Below are positions 1-8,397 of a stretch of 64,000 bases of DNA, in pieces. The notes under the pieces are model-generated. The model searched no databases. It was not told where the DNA came from and saw only the letters and a list, made by a program, of their open reading frames with translations. Positions within the stretch are counted from its first letter, which is position 1; each line of letters opens with the position of its first letter. Source of the DNA: Tsukamurella conjunctivitidis. Lineage in GTDB: Bacteria > Actinomycetota > Actinomycetes > Mycobacteriales > Mycobacteriaceae. Where the stretch lies: the NCBI RefSeq assembly GCF_007858475.1, contig NZ_VIGX01000001.1, positions 1 through 64,000 on the forward strand, written 5' to 3'. Position numbers and translations under genes: made by a program.

Positions 1-950
1 CGGCCGCCCCCGCCGCGGAACCGGCGCCACAATCCGCCCCGCCGGAGTCGGGACGCACAACCGCGCCGGAGCCCACCGCGCCGGTCGCGCCGGAGTCCGC
101 CGCACCGCCGGAGGCGACGCCGGCCGTCCAGGCCGAGTCCGCAGAACAGGAACCGGTGCTGCACCGGCCGGAACCGGAGCCCGCCGCGCCCGCGGAGCCC
201 GACGCAGTGCCGCCGGCGGCCGCGACGGCGGCGCCCGCAGCCGAGTCCGCGCCGCCCGCCCCGCAGCCCGACCGCGCCCCGGAGCCGGCACCTGCCGCCC
301 CGGCGGCGGAGTCCGCGCCGGCCGCCCAGGAGGCTCCGGCGCCGTCGGGTCCCTCGGTGGAGGAAGTCCGTACGGCCTGGCCCAAGGTGCTCCGAGCCGT
401 CAAGGACCGCAGCACGGTGACCTTCGCACTCATGCCGAACGTGCAGGTGCTCGGGCTCGCAGGCGATGTCCTGCACCTCGCCCTGCCGATCCCCGCGCTG
501 CTCAGCAGGTTCAGCGACCAGCAGCACGTGGGCAATCTGCGGGATGCGGTCCGCGAGGTCTTCGGCACGCAGTGGGACGTCGAGGTCGGCGACGGCAGTG
601 GTGCGCGCCAGCAGGGTGCCCCGGCGGCCGCGCCGCAGCAGCAGCGTCCGGCCGCCGAGCCTCGCAAGGCGCCCCCCACGTTCGAGCGGCGCAGCCGCGC
701 GGGCGATCAGCGGCCCGACCCGCGGCCCGCGGGCCGGGAGAACCGCGCCCCGTCGCACCACGACGACATCCCGCTCCCTCCTGAGCCGGACCCCGAGCCG
801 GCGCCTGTCGAGGAGGTCTCCGAGGAGGAGATGATCGACGCCGCGCATCGCGAGGACGCCGTCTCGGGCGGGACCAGCGCACCGCGCCGCGATCCGGACG
901 AGATCGCTCTCGAGCTGCTCAAGAACGAACTCGGCGCCCGCCCCATCTGA
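1..950 (+). CDS. dnaX: DNA polymerase III subunit gamma/tau, C-terminal part (5' end cut by window)
   Basis: The reading frame is open from base 3 to the stop at 950, so the AAA+ clamp-loader domains lie upstream of the window. What remains starts with about 110 residues of Ala/Pro/Glu-rich low-complexity linker. A folded segment follows (around VRTAWPKVLRAVKDRSTVTFALMPN is the recognisable stretch, nt 365-440), typical of the tau C-terminal region that contacts the polymerase. Then comes a second Pro/Arg-rich linker and the end LLKNELGARPI, the usual end of mycobacterial DnaX. In the family the protein loads the beta clamp and organises the replisome. The identification also rests on the neighbours, which follow the Rv3721c region order. 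The linker repeats are compositional and I do not treat them as a separate element. Confidence 0.85.
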   Translation, partial: AAPAAEPAPQSAPPESGRTTAPEPTAPVAPESAAPPEATPAVQAESAEQEPVLHRPEPEPAAPAEPDAVPPAAATAAPAAESAPPAPQPDRAPEPAPAAPAAESAPAAQEAPAPSGPSVEEVRTAWPKVLRAVKDRSTVTFALMPNVQVLGLAGDVLHLALPIPALLSRFSDQQHVGNLRDAVREVFGTQWDVEVGDGSGARQQGAPAAAPQQQRPAAEPRKAPPTFERRSRAGDQRPDPRPAGRENRAPSHHDDIPLPPEPDPEPAPVEEVSEEEMIDAAHREDAVSGGTSAPRRDPDEIALELLKNELGARPI

Positions 951-980
951 TCGGGGCGAGCGCCGGGTCCCGATGTCGCG

Positions 981-2282
981 CTAGGCGTTCCACCACGGGC
1001 GCAGCGGCAGGTCGCCCGCCCCGCCCTTCGCGTCGAGCTTCACCGCCAGCACCTGGTGCAGCTGGACCACGTTGCGCTCGAAGCCCAGTCGCGAGCCGGC
1101 CATGTACAGGCCCCAGACACGGGCGGTGCCGAGGCCCACCTCGGCGACGGCCTCGTCCCAGTTCTCGACGAGGTTCTTGCACCACTGCGCCAGGGTGAGG
1201 GCGTAGTGCTCGCGGAGGTTCTCCTCGTGCCGCACCTCCATGCCGCCGATGTCCTGGATCGCGGCGATCACGCGACCGGATCCGGTGAGCTCGCCGTCCG
1301 GGAAGACGTACCGGTCGATGAATTGACCGCCCTTGCCCGACAGCTTGTTGTCGTGCCGCGTGATCGTGTGGTTGAGCAGCAGCCCGCCGGTCTTCAGCTT
1401 CTCGCGCAGCGACGTGAAGTACGACGGGTAGTTGTGCACGCCGATGTGCTCGGTGAGACCGATGGAACTGATCGCGTCGAAGTCGCCCTCGGGGACGTCG
1501 CGGTAGTCGCTGTAGCGCACCTCGGCGAACTCGCCCAGCCCTTCGGCCTCGATCGCGGCCTGCGCCCACTCCGCCTGCTCCTTGGACAGGGTCGCACCGA
1601 TGGCGTGCACACCGCGACGAGCCGCGTAGCGCACCATGCCGCCCCAGCCGCACCCGACGTCCAGCAGCCGGTCACCCGGCTTGAGTCGCAGTTTCTCGAA
1701 GACCAGGCGGTACTTGTTCTCCTGCGCCTCCTCCAGCGTCGCGTCGCCGTCCGGGTAGCAGGCGCAGGTGTACGTCATCGACGGGCCGAGCACCAGCTCG
1801 TAGAACCGGTTGGAGACGTCGTAGTGGTGGTGGATGGCGTCGGCGTCGCGGGACTTGCTGTGCCGCAGCCCTTCGGCGATCCGCCGCCAGCGGGGGATCG
1901 CCTCCTGCGGGGGCGGCGCGATCGGGATCATGTGCTCGGCGCCGACGGACCGTGCGATCTGCGCGATCAGCCTGGGCCCCGGCTTGGCGAACTGGAGATC
2001 GTCCGAGAGGGCGCGGAGCGCCTCGTACGGGTCTCCCGGGGGCGCGCCGGTGAGTTCCAGATCGCCGGCGATGTAGGCGCGGGCGAGGCCCATGTCGCCG
2101 GGCGCCGTTGCGAGGTAGGTCGTTCCGCGCGGGGTGAGCAGGTCGAGGCCGTACGGCGCGTCGTCCGGCCCGGCCGACGAGCCGTCGTAGGCCTTCACCC
2201 GGATGGCGAGCTTGCCGCCCGCCACCTTCTCGATGATCTCGGCGAGGCTGAGCTTGGGGAGATGCTCAGTGGACCGCGTCAA
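981..2282 (-). CDS. Cyclopropane-fatty-acyl-phospholipid synthase family methyltransferase
   Basis: A 433-residue SAM-dependent methyltransferase of the CFA/mycolic acid synthase family. Visible are the SAM-binding loop LLDVGCGWGG, the CFA hallmark AIHHHYDVSNRFYELVLG with SMTYTCAC just after it, and a conserved TEHIG segment. The family adds a methylene or methyl group to a double bond of a membrane acyl chain. The start is TTG at 2282: AGGAGG lies about 8 bases upstream inside the end of the preceding gene, whose stop is separated from the TTG by one base, so the two genes are translationally coupled. The longer frame upstream lies in the other gene's coding sequence. Its partner is an FAD reductase, and such pairs (tmsB/tmsA, bfaB/bfaA type) make 10-methyl branched fatty acids such as tuberculostearic acid. 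That role is inferred. Orthologue by position: Rv3720. Confidence 0.85.
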   Translation of the reverse strand: MTRSTEHLPKLSLAEIIEKVAGGKLAIRVKAYDGSSAGPDDAPYGLDLLTPRGTTYLATAPGDMGLARAYIAGDLELTGAPPGDPYEALRALSDDLQFAKPGPRLIAQIARSVGAEHMIPIAPPPQEAIPRWRRIAEGLRHSKSRDADAIHHHYDVSNRFYELVLGPSMTYTCACYPDGDATLEEAQENKYRLVFEKLRLKPGDRLLDVGCGWGGMVRYAARRGVHAIGATLSKEQAEWAQAAIEAEGLGEFAEVRYSDYRDVPEGDFDAISSIGLTEHIGVHNYPSYFTSLREKLKTGGLLLNHTITRHDNKLSGKGGQFIDRYVFPDGELTGSGRVIAAIQDIGGMEVRHEENLREHYALTLAQWCKNLVENWDEAVAEVGLGTARVWGLYMAGSRLGFERNVVQLHQVLAVKLDAKGGAGDLPLRPWWNA

Positions 2283-2283
2283 T

Positions 2284-3735
2284 TCACTGCCTCCTGACTG
2301 TCTTGTCGTACAGGCCCAGCAAGCGATCCTCCGGGTCGTAGCGGGACTTGTACTTCTCCAAGTGGATTCCGCCGTAGAGCTCGTCGAACTCGGCGCGCTC
2401 GTAGAAGGCCTCGGAGTACAGGGACTTGTGTCCACCCAACTCCGACACCTTCTCCTCGATCAGGCGGTTGGCCCGGCCCTCGATCTGGCCGGGTTGCTTC
2501 GGGACCGCGGACCAGAAACCGACGTTCACGTAGGTCTCGCGGGGTTCCAACGGGTACAGCGGCCACGGTCGGTCCGCGTCGGCGCCGGGTGGCAGCGGAT
2601 CACGCAACCGTAACGGGCACAGCCAGATCGGCTCGATGGGGATCTCGTCGAGGAACCATTCGAGGAAGTCGACGGTCTCGTCGATGTGCACTTCGATGTC
2701 CTGCACCACGCGCTCGCCGGGCGGCTCGCCCTTGCGTGCCGCGAGCTTGTCGCCGATGTCCCACCGGCGGTCCAGCGCCACGAGCTTCCAGTAGAAGCTG
2801 CTGCGCAGCAGGTGCTTCGGCCATAGGCGGCGCACCTTCGGATTCTGCGCACCGAAGGCCCGGGAGCACCAGAACCAGTCGGTGTCCCAGCGCCACAGGT
2901 AGTCGTGCGTGGTGAGCCGGTCACGCGTGACCCCGTCGGCGTGCTGGATCGACCGGTAGTAGATCTCCCGGCCCGTGTAGTCGCTGAGGGGGCCGGGCTC
3001 GTCGGTCTTGCGGCCGAGGACGAGATAGGACTCCGCGGCGGAGAAGACGACGCCGTCGAGGTAGTCGACGGGCTCGCCGTCGTACTCCCGCGCATCGACG
3101 ATCTCCGCCATCGTCTCCTGCAGGTCGTCCAGCGTGTGGAAGCGCACGTGCCGCAGCTCGACGTATCTGGCCACGGGCTCCAGCTGTACGGTCAGCCGGG
3201 TCGAATATCCCAGAGTGCCGTACGAATTGGGGAAGCCGAAGAAGAGCTCCGAGTCCGGTCCGTCCGGCGTCGCCGTCACCACGTCGCCGTTGCCGGTGAG
3301 GATGTCCATCGAGAGCACGGCCTCGTGCGGCAGGCCGGCGCGGAAGGAGCTCGATTCGATGCCCATCCCGCTCACGGCGCCGCCCAGGGTGATCGTCTTG
3401 AGCTGTGGCACGACGGTCGGGGCGAGGCCGAAGGGCAGCGTCGCCGCCACCAGGTCCTCGTACGTGCACATGCCGCCCACGTCGGCGGTGCCCGCCTCGG
3501 GATCGATCGAGATGACCGAGGCGAGACCGGAGACGTCGAGACCGGGCGCCTCGGTGGCCGCGCGGGCGCGGAACAGGTTGGAGGTCTTCTTGGACAGGCG
3601 GACGCGCGCGTTCGGGGGAATCGCGCGGTAGCTCTCGCGCAACCGCGCGAGGCCCTCCTCGTAGGCGGCTTCTCCAGCGATCGGGACCGTCGACGGGGTT
3701 CGCGCCGGCGTTGCGTTGCGAGCACTCACGATCAT
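2284..3735 (-). CDS. FAD-binding oxidoreductase, DHCR24-like (possible methylene-fatty-acid reductase)
   Basis: 483 residues. The N-terminal half is a PCMH-type FAD domain: LSKKTSNLFRAR, then VISIDPEAGTADVGGMCTYEDLV and TLGGAVSGMGIESSSFRAGL, with FGFPNSYGTLGYSTRLTVQLEP. This is the arrangement of sterol delta-24 reductase and related acyl-chain reductases. The C-terminal half is rich in Trp/Tyr (WLCPLRLRDPLPPG) as in that family. It is the first gene of a two-gene operon with the CFA-type methyltransferase (one base between stop and next start). In related systems the methyltransferase makes a 10-methylene acyl chain and this enzyme reduces it to 10-methyl; I infer the same here. Positional counterpart Rv3719. 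The start ATG at 3735 is preceded by TATAGC close enough that the transcript may be nearly leaderless. Confidence 0.8.
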   Translation of the reverse strand: MIVSARNATPARTPSTVPIAGEAAYEEGLARLRESYRAIPPNARVRLSKKTSNLFRARAATEAPGLDVSGLASVISIDPEAGTADVGGMCTYEDLVAATLPFGLAPTVVPQLKTITLGGAVSGMGIESSSFRAGLPHEAVLSMDILTGNGDVVTATPDGPDSELFFGFPNSYGTLGYSTRLTVQLEPVARYVELRHVRFHTLDDLQETMAEIVDAREYDGEPVDYLDGVVFSAAESYLVLGRKTDEPGPLSDYTGREIYYRSIQHADGVTRDRLTTHDYLWRWDTDWFWCSRAFGAQNPKVRRLWPKHLLRSSFYWKLVALDRRWDIGDKLAARKGEPPGERVVQDIEVHIDETVDFLEWFLDEIPIEPIWLCPLRLRDPLPPGADADRPWPLYPLEPRETYVNVGFWSAVPKQPGQIEGRANRLIEEKVSELGGHKSLYSEAFYERAEFDELYGGIHLEKYKSRYDPEDRLLGLYDKTVRRQ

Positions 3736-3871
3736 CGACGCTATACCTCTCGGGCGCGACGCGCGCGGGCCGTTACCGATTGGTTAGGCTGGCATCGAAC
3801 TCGTCGGCGGTGCCGACACCCACGTCTCCGACCTCGTCGGAGGCCCCGATACTCGTAAGGATCGAAGTACG

Positions 3872-4321
3872 TTGGCCCAGGTAACCGCCACCAAGTCCAT
3901 CACCATCGCCGCCGCGCCCGAGAAGGTCCTGGCCGCCATCGCGGACTACACCCGCCGCGCCGAGATCCTTCCCCCGAACTACCGCGAGTACCGCGTGCTC
4001 GAGGGCGGGCAGGGCTCCGGCACCGTCGCCGAGTGGATCCTCCAGGCCACCGAGAAGCGCTCGCGCAACGTCCGCGCGACCGTCACGGTCGACGGTGCCA
4101 CCGTCACCGAGACCGACGCGAACAGCTCGATGGTCACCACCTACCGCGCCGTCGCCGCCGACAGCGCCGGCGATGCGACCACCGTCACGATCACCACGAC
4201 CTGGCAGGGCGCGGGCGGCATCGGCGGGTTCTTCGAGAAGACCTTCGCACCCAAGGGCCTCGGTCGCATCTACGACGAGCTGCTCACCAACCTCAAGGTG
4301 CAGGTCGAGTCCAACGGCTAG
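3872..4321 (+). CDS. SRPBCC family protein (polyketide cyclase/START-like)
   Basis: 149 residues with the helix-grip pattern of the SRPBCC superfamily: a first strand with TKSITIAAAPEKVLAAIADY, a proline-containing LPPNYREYRVLEGG segment, several amphipathic strands (VAEWILQATEKRSRNV), and a long C-terminal helix (GRIYDELLTNLKVQVE). Such proteins bind hydrophobic ligands; no catalytic residue can be assigned. The start is TTG at 3872 with AAGG at 3857-3860 upstream. It is divergent from the FAD/CFA operon across 136 bp. Its place equals that of Rv3718c, a conserved neighbour in mycobacteria. The ligand is unknown. Confidence 0.8.
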   Translation: MAQVTATKSITIAAAPEKVLAAIADYTRRAEILPPNYREYRVLEGGQGSGTVAEWILQATEKRSRNVRATVTVDGATVTETDANSSMVTTYRAVAADSAGDATTVTITTTWQGAGGIGGFFEKTFAPKGLGRIYDELLTNLKVQVESNG

Positions 4322-4358
4322 GCGCCCACGGCGCCACCGCGGGACTCCGGTCGCGCCG

Positions 4359-5297
4359 CTGCCGCTGCGTGACGGCGTCGACCCGACGCGCCTGGTCATC
4401 GCCGAGGAGGAGGCCGGGCGCACGCTCGGCGAGGTTCTCGAGGCCCGGTTCCCCGGCACCGCGGAGTACGTGGCCGCCGAGAGCGCGGCCGGGTGCGTCC
4501 TCGGCTCCGACGGTGCGCCACTCGGGCCCGGATCTGTCCTCGCCGCCAGGCAGGCGGTCTGGATGTACCGCGAGCTGCCGGACGAGATCGATGTGCCCTT
4601 CGCGATGCCGGTCCTCTTCCAGGACGAGCGGATCGTGGTGGTGGACAAGCCGCACTTCCTCGCGACCATGCCGCGCGGTGCGCGGGTCGTGCAAAGTGCA
4701 CTCGTTCGGTTGCGGCGTGAGCTCGACGAGCCGCTGCTCTCGCCCGCGCACCGGCTCGACCGGCTCACCGCGGGCGTGTTGCTGTTCACCCGGGATCCCG
4801 CCGTGCGCGGCCCCTACCAGCAGCTCTTCGCGACCGGAGCGGCGCGCAAGGAGTACGCCGCGCTGGCGCCGCTGCGCGCGGACCTGGAGCTGCCGACGGT
4901 CGTGGAGTCCCGGATCGAGAAGACGCCCGGCATCATGCGGGCCTACGAGGTCGACGGTCCGGTGAACGCGCGCAGCCGCGTCGCGCTGGAATCCGAGGTT
5001 CCGGACGGACGGGGCGGCACCGTCGGGCGGTACCGACTGCGCCCGGAGACGGGCAAGACGCACCAGCTCCGCCTGCACATGGCCGGGCTCGGGGTGCCGA
5101 TCCTGGGGGACCCGCTGTATCCCGAACCACGGGACTTCGTGGACGGCGACTTCTCCGATCCGCTGCGCCTGCTGGCACGCACCCTGGCCTTCACCGACCC
5201 GCTCGACGGGACCGAGCGGGAGTTCGTGAGCCGGCGTGAACTGGTGGCCGTGGATTCGGCGGATCAGTACATCGGGAAGCCGGATTCGGCTTCGTAG
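4359..5297 (+). CDS. RluA family pseudouridine synthase (start uncertain)
   Basis: The protein isomerises uridine in rRNA or tRNA. Motif I is HRLDRLTAG, with the catalytic Asp of the HRLDR sequence, and the C-terminal motif is ETGKTHQLRLHMAGLGVPILGDPLY. Before them lie an S4-like N-terminal part (LVIAEEEAGRTLGEVLEARF) and VLFQDERIVVVDKPHFLATMP. The start is a problem: homology-like sequence (APLPLRDGVDPTRL) begins around 4353, just after the SRPBCC stop, yet the frame holds no ATG, GTG or TTG between 4322 and 4470. I give CTG 4359 as a placeholder. GTG 4470 would remove the N-terminal motif, and ATG 4095 would overlap the SRPBCC gene by 227 bp. The gene is probably cotranscribed with the SRPBCC gene. 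Confidence 0.8.
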   Translation: MPLRDGVDPTRLVIAEEEAGRTLGEVLEARFPGTAEYVAAESAAGCVLGSDGAPLGPGSVLAARQAVWMYRELPDEIDVPFAMPVLFQDERIVVVDKPHFLATMPRGARVVQSALVRLRRELDEPLLSPAHRLDRLTAGVLLFTRDPAVRGPYQQLFATGAARKEYAALAPLRADLELPTVVESRIEKTPGIMRAYEVDGPVNARSRVALESEVPDGRGGTVGRYRLRPETGKTHQLRLHMAGLGVPILGDPLYPEPRDFVDGDFSDPLRLLARTLAFTDPLDGTEREFVSRRELVAVDSADQYIGKPDSAS

Positions 5298-5321
5298 CCG
5301 CGGATTCGGCCGGATTCGCGG

Positions 5322-6155
5322 CTAGCGCGTCGCGCCGGAACCGAGGTACGCGGCGAGGCCGGCGGCGATGGCGTCCGCGAGGCGCTGCTGGCCGTCGGCC
5401 GATTCGAGCACCTTGGCCTCGCCGGCGTCGCGCAGGTTGCCCGCCTCGACCAGCACCGACGGCACCGTCGCCAGATTCAGCCCGGCAAGATCCGACCGCG
5501 GGTAGAGGCCGCCGGTGCCGATGTACGTCGCCGGCGTGAAGCCACCCGCGACGAGCGCGTCCCGCATCTTCGCGGCGTACGCGGGGCTCGCGTTCTGCTG
5601 CGCGGGATTCAAAGGCGGCGAGGAAAGATTCACGTGAAACCCTCGGTTGCCAGGGGCGGAACCGTCGGCGTGGATGCTCACTGCGGCGTCGGCGCCCCAC
5701 CTGTTGGCGGCCTCGGCACGAGCGTCGATGCACGACGCGACGGAGGTGTCGTCGGTGCGGGAGAGCATCACCTGCGCGCCCGCCGCCGTGAGCGCCTGAT
5801 AGAGCTTGTAGGCCACCGCGTAATTGAACGTGTGCTCGGGCACGCCGTTCACGCTGGTCGTGCCGGTCGTCTGGCACGGCTTGGTGCCGCCGCGGCCCGT
5901 CGGGACCTGCTTGTCGATCGAGGCGTCGTTGGCGCCGTTGTGACCGGGATCGACGAAGATCTTCTTCCCGCTCAAGGCTCCGGCGCCGAGCGGCGCCGCG
6001 TTGTTCACGAGGGCGGGCCCGCCGGGCGATAGGCTGGTGGGTGCGGCCGCGTTCCGCTGCTGTCCGGCGTCACCGATGGTGCAGCCGGAGAGGACCAGTG
6101 CGGGGAGCACGGTCGCGGCCAGGACGGCGGAACGGCGGTTCTTCACGGATCGCAC
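5322..6155 (-). CDS. N-acetylmuramoyl-L-alanine amidase, lipoprotein (Ami1/Rv3717 type)
   Basis: 277 residues. The N-terminus is a lipoprotein signal (KNRRSAVLAATVLPALVLSGC) with lipobox LSGC. The catalytic Amidase_3 domain follows: IFVDPGHNG carries the first zinc His, EHTFNYAVAYKLYQAL the Glu, AVSIHADG the second His, and VLVEAGNLRD the catalytic Glu. The family cleaves the amide bond between MurNAc and the stem peptide during cell separation. The start is GTG 6155 (alternative GTG 6146); a longer frame to 6206 would put an untypical segment before the signal peptide. It is divergent from ebfC, and a tandem 9-bp repeat lies 25-42 bp upstream (separate entry). Orthologue by place and sequence: Rv3717. 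Confidence 0.88.
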   Translation of the reverse strand: MRSVKNRRSAVLAATVLPALVLSGCTIGDAGQQRNAAAPTSLSPGGPALVNNAAPLGAGALSGKKIFVDPGHNGANDASIDKQVPTGRGGTKPCQTTGTTSVNGVPEHTFNYAVAYKLYQALTAAGAQVMLSRTDDTSVASCIDARAEAANRWGADAAVSIHADGSAPGNRGFHVNLSSPPLNPAQQNASPAYAAKMRDALVAGGFTPATYIGTGGLYPRSDLAGLNLATVPSVLVEAGNLRDAGEAKVLESADGQQRLADAIAAGLAAYLGSGATR

Positions 6156-6179
6156 TGTACCGCCCCAACCGGCACAGCG

Positions 6180-6197
6180 GTAACACAAGTAACACGA
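6180..6197 (-). promoter_or_regulatory. Tandem 9-bp direct repeat, possible MtrA-type box
   Basis: Two head-to-tail copies, GTAACACAA and GTAACACGA, differ at one base. They lie between the divergent amidase and ebfC genes, 25-42 bp before the amidase start. Tandem 9-mers of the type GTCACAGCG are known binding sites of the response regulator MtrA, which controls peptidoglycan hydrolase genes in mycobacteria. Assignment to MtrA is inference from spacing and target. Confidence 0.35.
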
Positions 6198-6240
6198 ATC
6201 GGACATAGCGGGTCACCTGACCGGCGGAGGGAGACGGCAC

Positions 6241-6549
6241 ATGCAGCCCGGAGGCTCGATGGAAGACCTGATGGCACAGGTCGGCGCGATGCAGCAGCAG
6301 CTCATGGCGGCCCAGCAGGAACTCGCGGTGACGACGGTCGAGGGCCAGGCCGGCGGCGGCCTCGTCACGGTGACCGGTACCGGCGACGGCCAGGTGAAGT
6401 CCGTGACCATCGATCCCAAGGTGGTCGACCCGGAGGACGTCGAGACCCTGCAGGACCTGGTCCTGGGTGCCCTGGCGAACCTGGCGGACAACACCGCCGC
6501 CATCGCGCAGCAGAAGATGGGGCCGCTGGCCGGCGGCCTGCCCTTCTGA
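6241..6549 (+). CDS. ebfC: YbaB/EbfC family nucleoid-associated protein
   Basis: 102 residues, the usual length. It shows an N-terminal coiled helix ([22 protein letters not shown]), a central two-strand region ([23 protein letters not shown]) and a C-terminal helix ending [11 protein letters not shown]. The family forms tweezer-shaped dimers that bind DNA and is nearly always encoded next to recR, as here (10-base gap). ATG 6241 is preceded by GGAGGGAG. Positional counterpart Rv3716c. In M. tuberculosis and in most bacteria the gene lies between dnaX and recR; here the lipid, amidase and SRPBCC genes separate it from dnaX. Confidence 0.92.
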   Translation: MQPGGSMEDLMAQVGAMQQQLMAAQQELAVTTVEGQAGGGLVTVTGTGDGQVKSVTIDPKVVDPEDVETLQDLVLGALANLADNTAAIAQQKMGPLAGGLPF

Positions 6550-6559
6550 CGGTCGGCAC

Positions 6560-7207
6560 GTGTACGAAGGACCGGTTCAGGAGCTGATCGACGAGTTGGC
6601 CAAACTCCCGGGGGTGGGACCGCGCGGCGCCCAGCGCATCGCGTTCCACCTCCTGGGGGTGCAGCCCACCGACATCGACCGGCTGACGAACGCGCTCACC
6701 CGCGTGCGCAACGACGTGCGGTACTGCGAGGTGTGCGGCAACGTCTCCGCCGAGACCCGCTGCCGGATCTGCTCGGATCCGCGCCGCGACGCCTCCAAGA
6801 TCTGCGTGGTCGAGGAGGCCAAGGACGTTCAGGCGGTCGAGCGCACCCGCGAGTACCGCGGTCTCTACCACGTCCTCGGCGGCGCGTTGAACCCGATCAA
6901 GAGCGTCGGGCCCGACAAGCTCCGGATCCGCGAACTGCTCGTCCGCCTCGGCACGTCGGTCGACGGGGTCGACGTCGACGAGGTGATCATCGCGACCGAT
7001 CCGAACACCGAGGGCGAGGCCACCGCGGCCTTCCTCGTGCGGATGCTCAAGGACTTCCCCGGTCTCACCGTCACGCGCCCCGCCGCTGGTCTGCCGATGG
7101 GTGCCGAGCTCGAGTTCGCCGACGAGCTGACTCTCGGCCGCGCCATGAGCGGTCGGCGATCGCTGTCCGAACCGCCGCGGATCCTCGAAGAGACGCCGCC
7201 GAGCTGA
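6560..7207 (+). CDS. recR: Recombination mediator protein RecR
   Basis: 215 residues starting at GTG 6560 ([20 protein letters not shown]). In order: helix-hairpin-helix [17 protein letters not shown], four-Cys zinc finger [16 protein letters not shown], Toprim domain from [16 protein letters not shown] through [15 protein letters not shown] and [20 protein letters not shown], and a C-terminal [24 protein letters not shown]. RecR works with RecO to load RecA at gaps. It lies 10 bases after ebfC and 3 bases before the next gene, so an ebfC-recR-kinase operon is likely. Counterpart Rv3715c. Confidence 0.95.
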   Translation: MYEGPVQELIDELAKLPGVGPRGAQRIAFHLLGVQPTDIDRLTNALTRVRNDVRYCEVCGNVSAETRCRICSDPRRDASKICVVEEAKDVQAVERTREYRGLYHVLGGALNPIKSVGPDKLRIRELLVRLGTSVDGVDVDEVIIATDPNTEGEATAAFLVRMLKDFPGLTVTRPAAGLPMGAELEFADELTLGRAMSGRRSLSEPPRILEETPPS

Positions 7208-7210
7208 CCC

Positions 7211-7759
7211 GTGGACGCCGCAGAGCTGCTGTCCCGGTTGGGTGCGCCCGAGGGCATCGTCGCGATCGACGGGCCGTCCGGGGCCGGCAAGTCGACGTAC
7301 GCCCAGCGTCTCGTCGACGATCTCCGGGCCGACGGTGCCCGCGTCGCTCTGATCCGCACGGACCACTACGCCACCTGGGACGACCCGGTGTCGTGGTGGC
7401 CGAAGCTGGTCACCGAAGTGGTCGACCCCCTCGTGCGCGGGCGTGACGCCTTCTACCGCCCCATGGTCTGGCGCGACGGGGTGCCGACGCCGGGGGAGGA
7501 GCTCCGGGTCCCGCGGGCCTCGCTCATCGTGATCGAGGGCGTCTCGAGCGCACGCCGTTCCTTCGCCCGCCGCCTGTCCCTGGGCCTCTGGTTGGACGGC
7601 GGCACCGCGGAGGAGAGGCTCGAGCGGGCCGTCGCCCGCGACGGCGAGGAGTCGCGGGCCGAGCTCGTCCGGTGGCAGGAGTTCGAACGCGGCTGGTTCG
7701 CGGTCGACGGAACGCGCCGGCGCTGCGCCCTCGTCGAACCCAGGACGGTCGCGCCGTAG
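7211..7759 (+). CDS. Uridine kinase-like P-loop protein
   Basis: 182 residues, GTG start 7211, three bases after the recR stop. The Walker A motif is AIDGPSGAGKSTYAQRL. IRTDHYATWDDPVSWW resembles the substrate loop of uridine/pantothenate kinase-like proteins, and SLIVIEGVSSARRSF carries the strand that usually ends in the base sensing the substrate. A lid-like Arg-rich helix follows (EERLERAVARDGEESRAELVRW). The fold supports a nucleoside or small-metabolite kinase; the substrate cannot be read from the sequence. Coupling to recR may only reflect compaction. Downstream 33 bases lead to a DinB gene. Confidence 0.7.
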   Translation: MDAAELLSRLGAPEGIVAIDGPSGAGKSTYAQRLVDDLRADGARVALIRTDHYATWDDPVSWWPKLVTEVVDPLVRGRDAFYRPMVWRDGVPTPGEELRVPRASLIVIEGVSSARRSFARRLSLGLWLDGGTAEERLERAVARDGEESRAELVRWQEFERGWFAVDGTRRRCALVEPRTVAP

Positions 7760-7791
7760 AACCTGTCGGTGCCCTGTGGCATCGTCGAGCC

Positions 7792-8397
7792 ATGGACGCG
7801 CGCACCGGCGAGGAGCTCCTGAAGGCCGACCTTCAGCAGTACATGGACCGGGCGCGGGACGCCTTGATCTGGAAGCTCGACGGTCTCGGCGAGTACGACC
7901 TGCGCCGCCCTCTCATGCCCACGGGCACGAACCTCCTGGGACTGGTCAAGCACTGCGCGATGGTCGACTCGGGGTATCTCGGCGGATGCTTCGGGCGGCC
8001 CTTCTCCCACCCCTTCCTGCCGGATCCGGAGTCGCCGGACTACGTCGCCGACGATGATCTGTGGGTGCGGGCGGACGAGCCGACGGCCGCGATCGTCGAT
8101 CTGTTCGACCGGTCCCGTGCCCACGCCACCGCAACCCTCGCGGAGCTCCCGCTCAGCACCAGGGGGACGGTGCCGTGGTGGGGTGAGCGGGGTCGGTCGG
8201 TCACCCTGCACCGCCTCGCGATGCACACCTTCTTCGACCTCGACCGGCACGCCGGCCAAGCCGACATCGTCCGCGAACTGATCGACGGTGCGGCGGGCCT
8301 GCAGCCCGGGAACACCAATCTCCCCGAGGGTGTCGACCGGCCGGCGTACCGCGCGAAAGTCGAGGCCGCGGCGCGGGCTGCGGCGGCGAGCCGATGA
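7792..8397 (+). CDS. DinB family protein (DUF664-like)
   Basis: 201 residues, ATG 7792. The four-helix pattern of the DinB/YfiT superfamily is visible: DLQQYMDRARDALIWKLDGL, then GTNLLGLVKHCAMVDSGYLGG with the first metal-type His, and MHTFFDLDRHAGQADIVREL with the two C-terminal His residues. In actinomycetes many members are mycothiol-dependent transferases or isomerases; I see no direct evidence for the thiol here. Its last codons overlap the start of the alkyltransferase gene (ATGA), so both are cotranslated. A role in detoxification together with DNA-alkylation repair is possible but inferred. Confidence 0.75.
   Translation: MDARTGEELLKADLQQYMDRARDALIWKLDGLGEYDLRRPLMPTGTNLLGLVKHCAMVDSGYLGGCFGRPFSHPFLPDPESPDYVADDDLWVRADEPTAAIVDLFDRSRAHATATLAELPLSTRGTVPWWGERGRSVTLHRLAMHTFFDLDRHAGQADIVRELIDGAAGLQPGNTNLPEGVDRPAYRAKVEAAARAAAASR

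Noticed and set aside
1-360. Ala/Pro/Glu repeats at the start of the window as a tandem repeat element
   Set aside because: They are in frame with dnaX and match the known low-complexity linker of the tau subunit; no exact repeat unit.
3779-3797. TTGGTTAGGCT element before the FAD oxidase as an iron box
   Set aside because: About 12 of 19 matches with a poor right half, and no iron-related gene beside it.
7211-7759. Kinase after recR as cytidylate or shikimate kinase
   Set aside because: P-loop and lid fit only the general uridine-kinase-like group; specific substrate motifs are absent.
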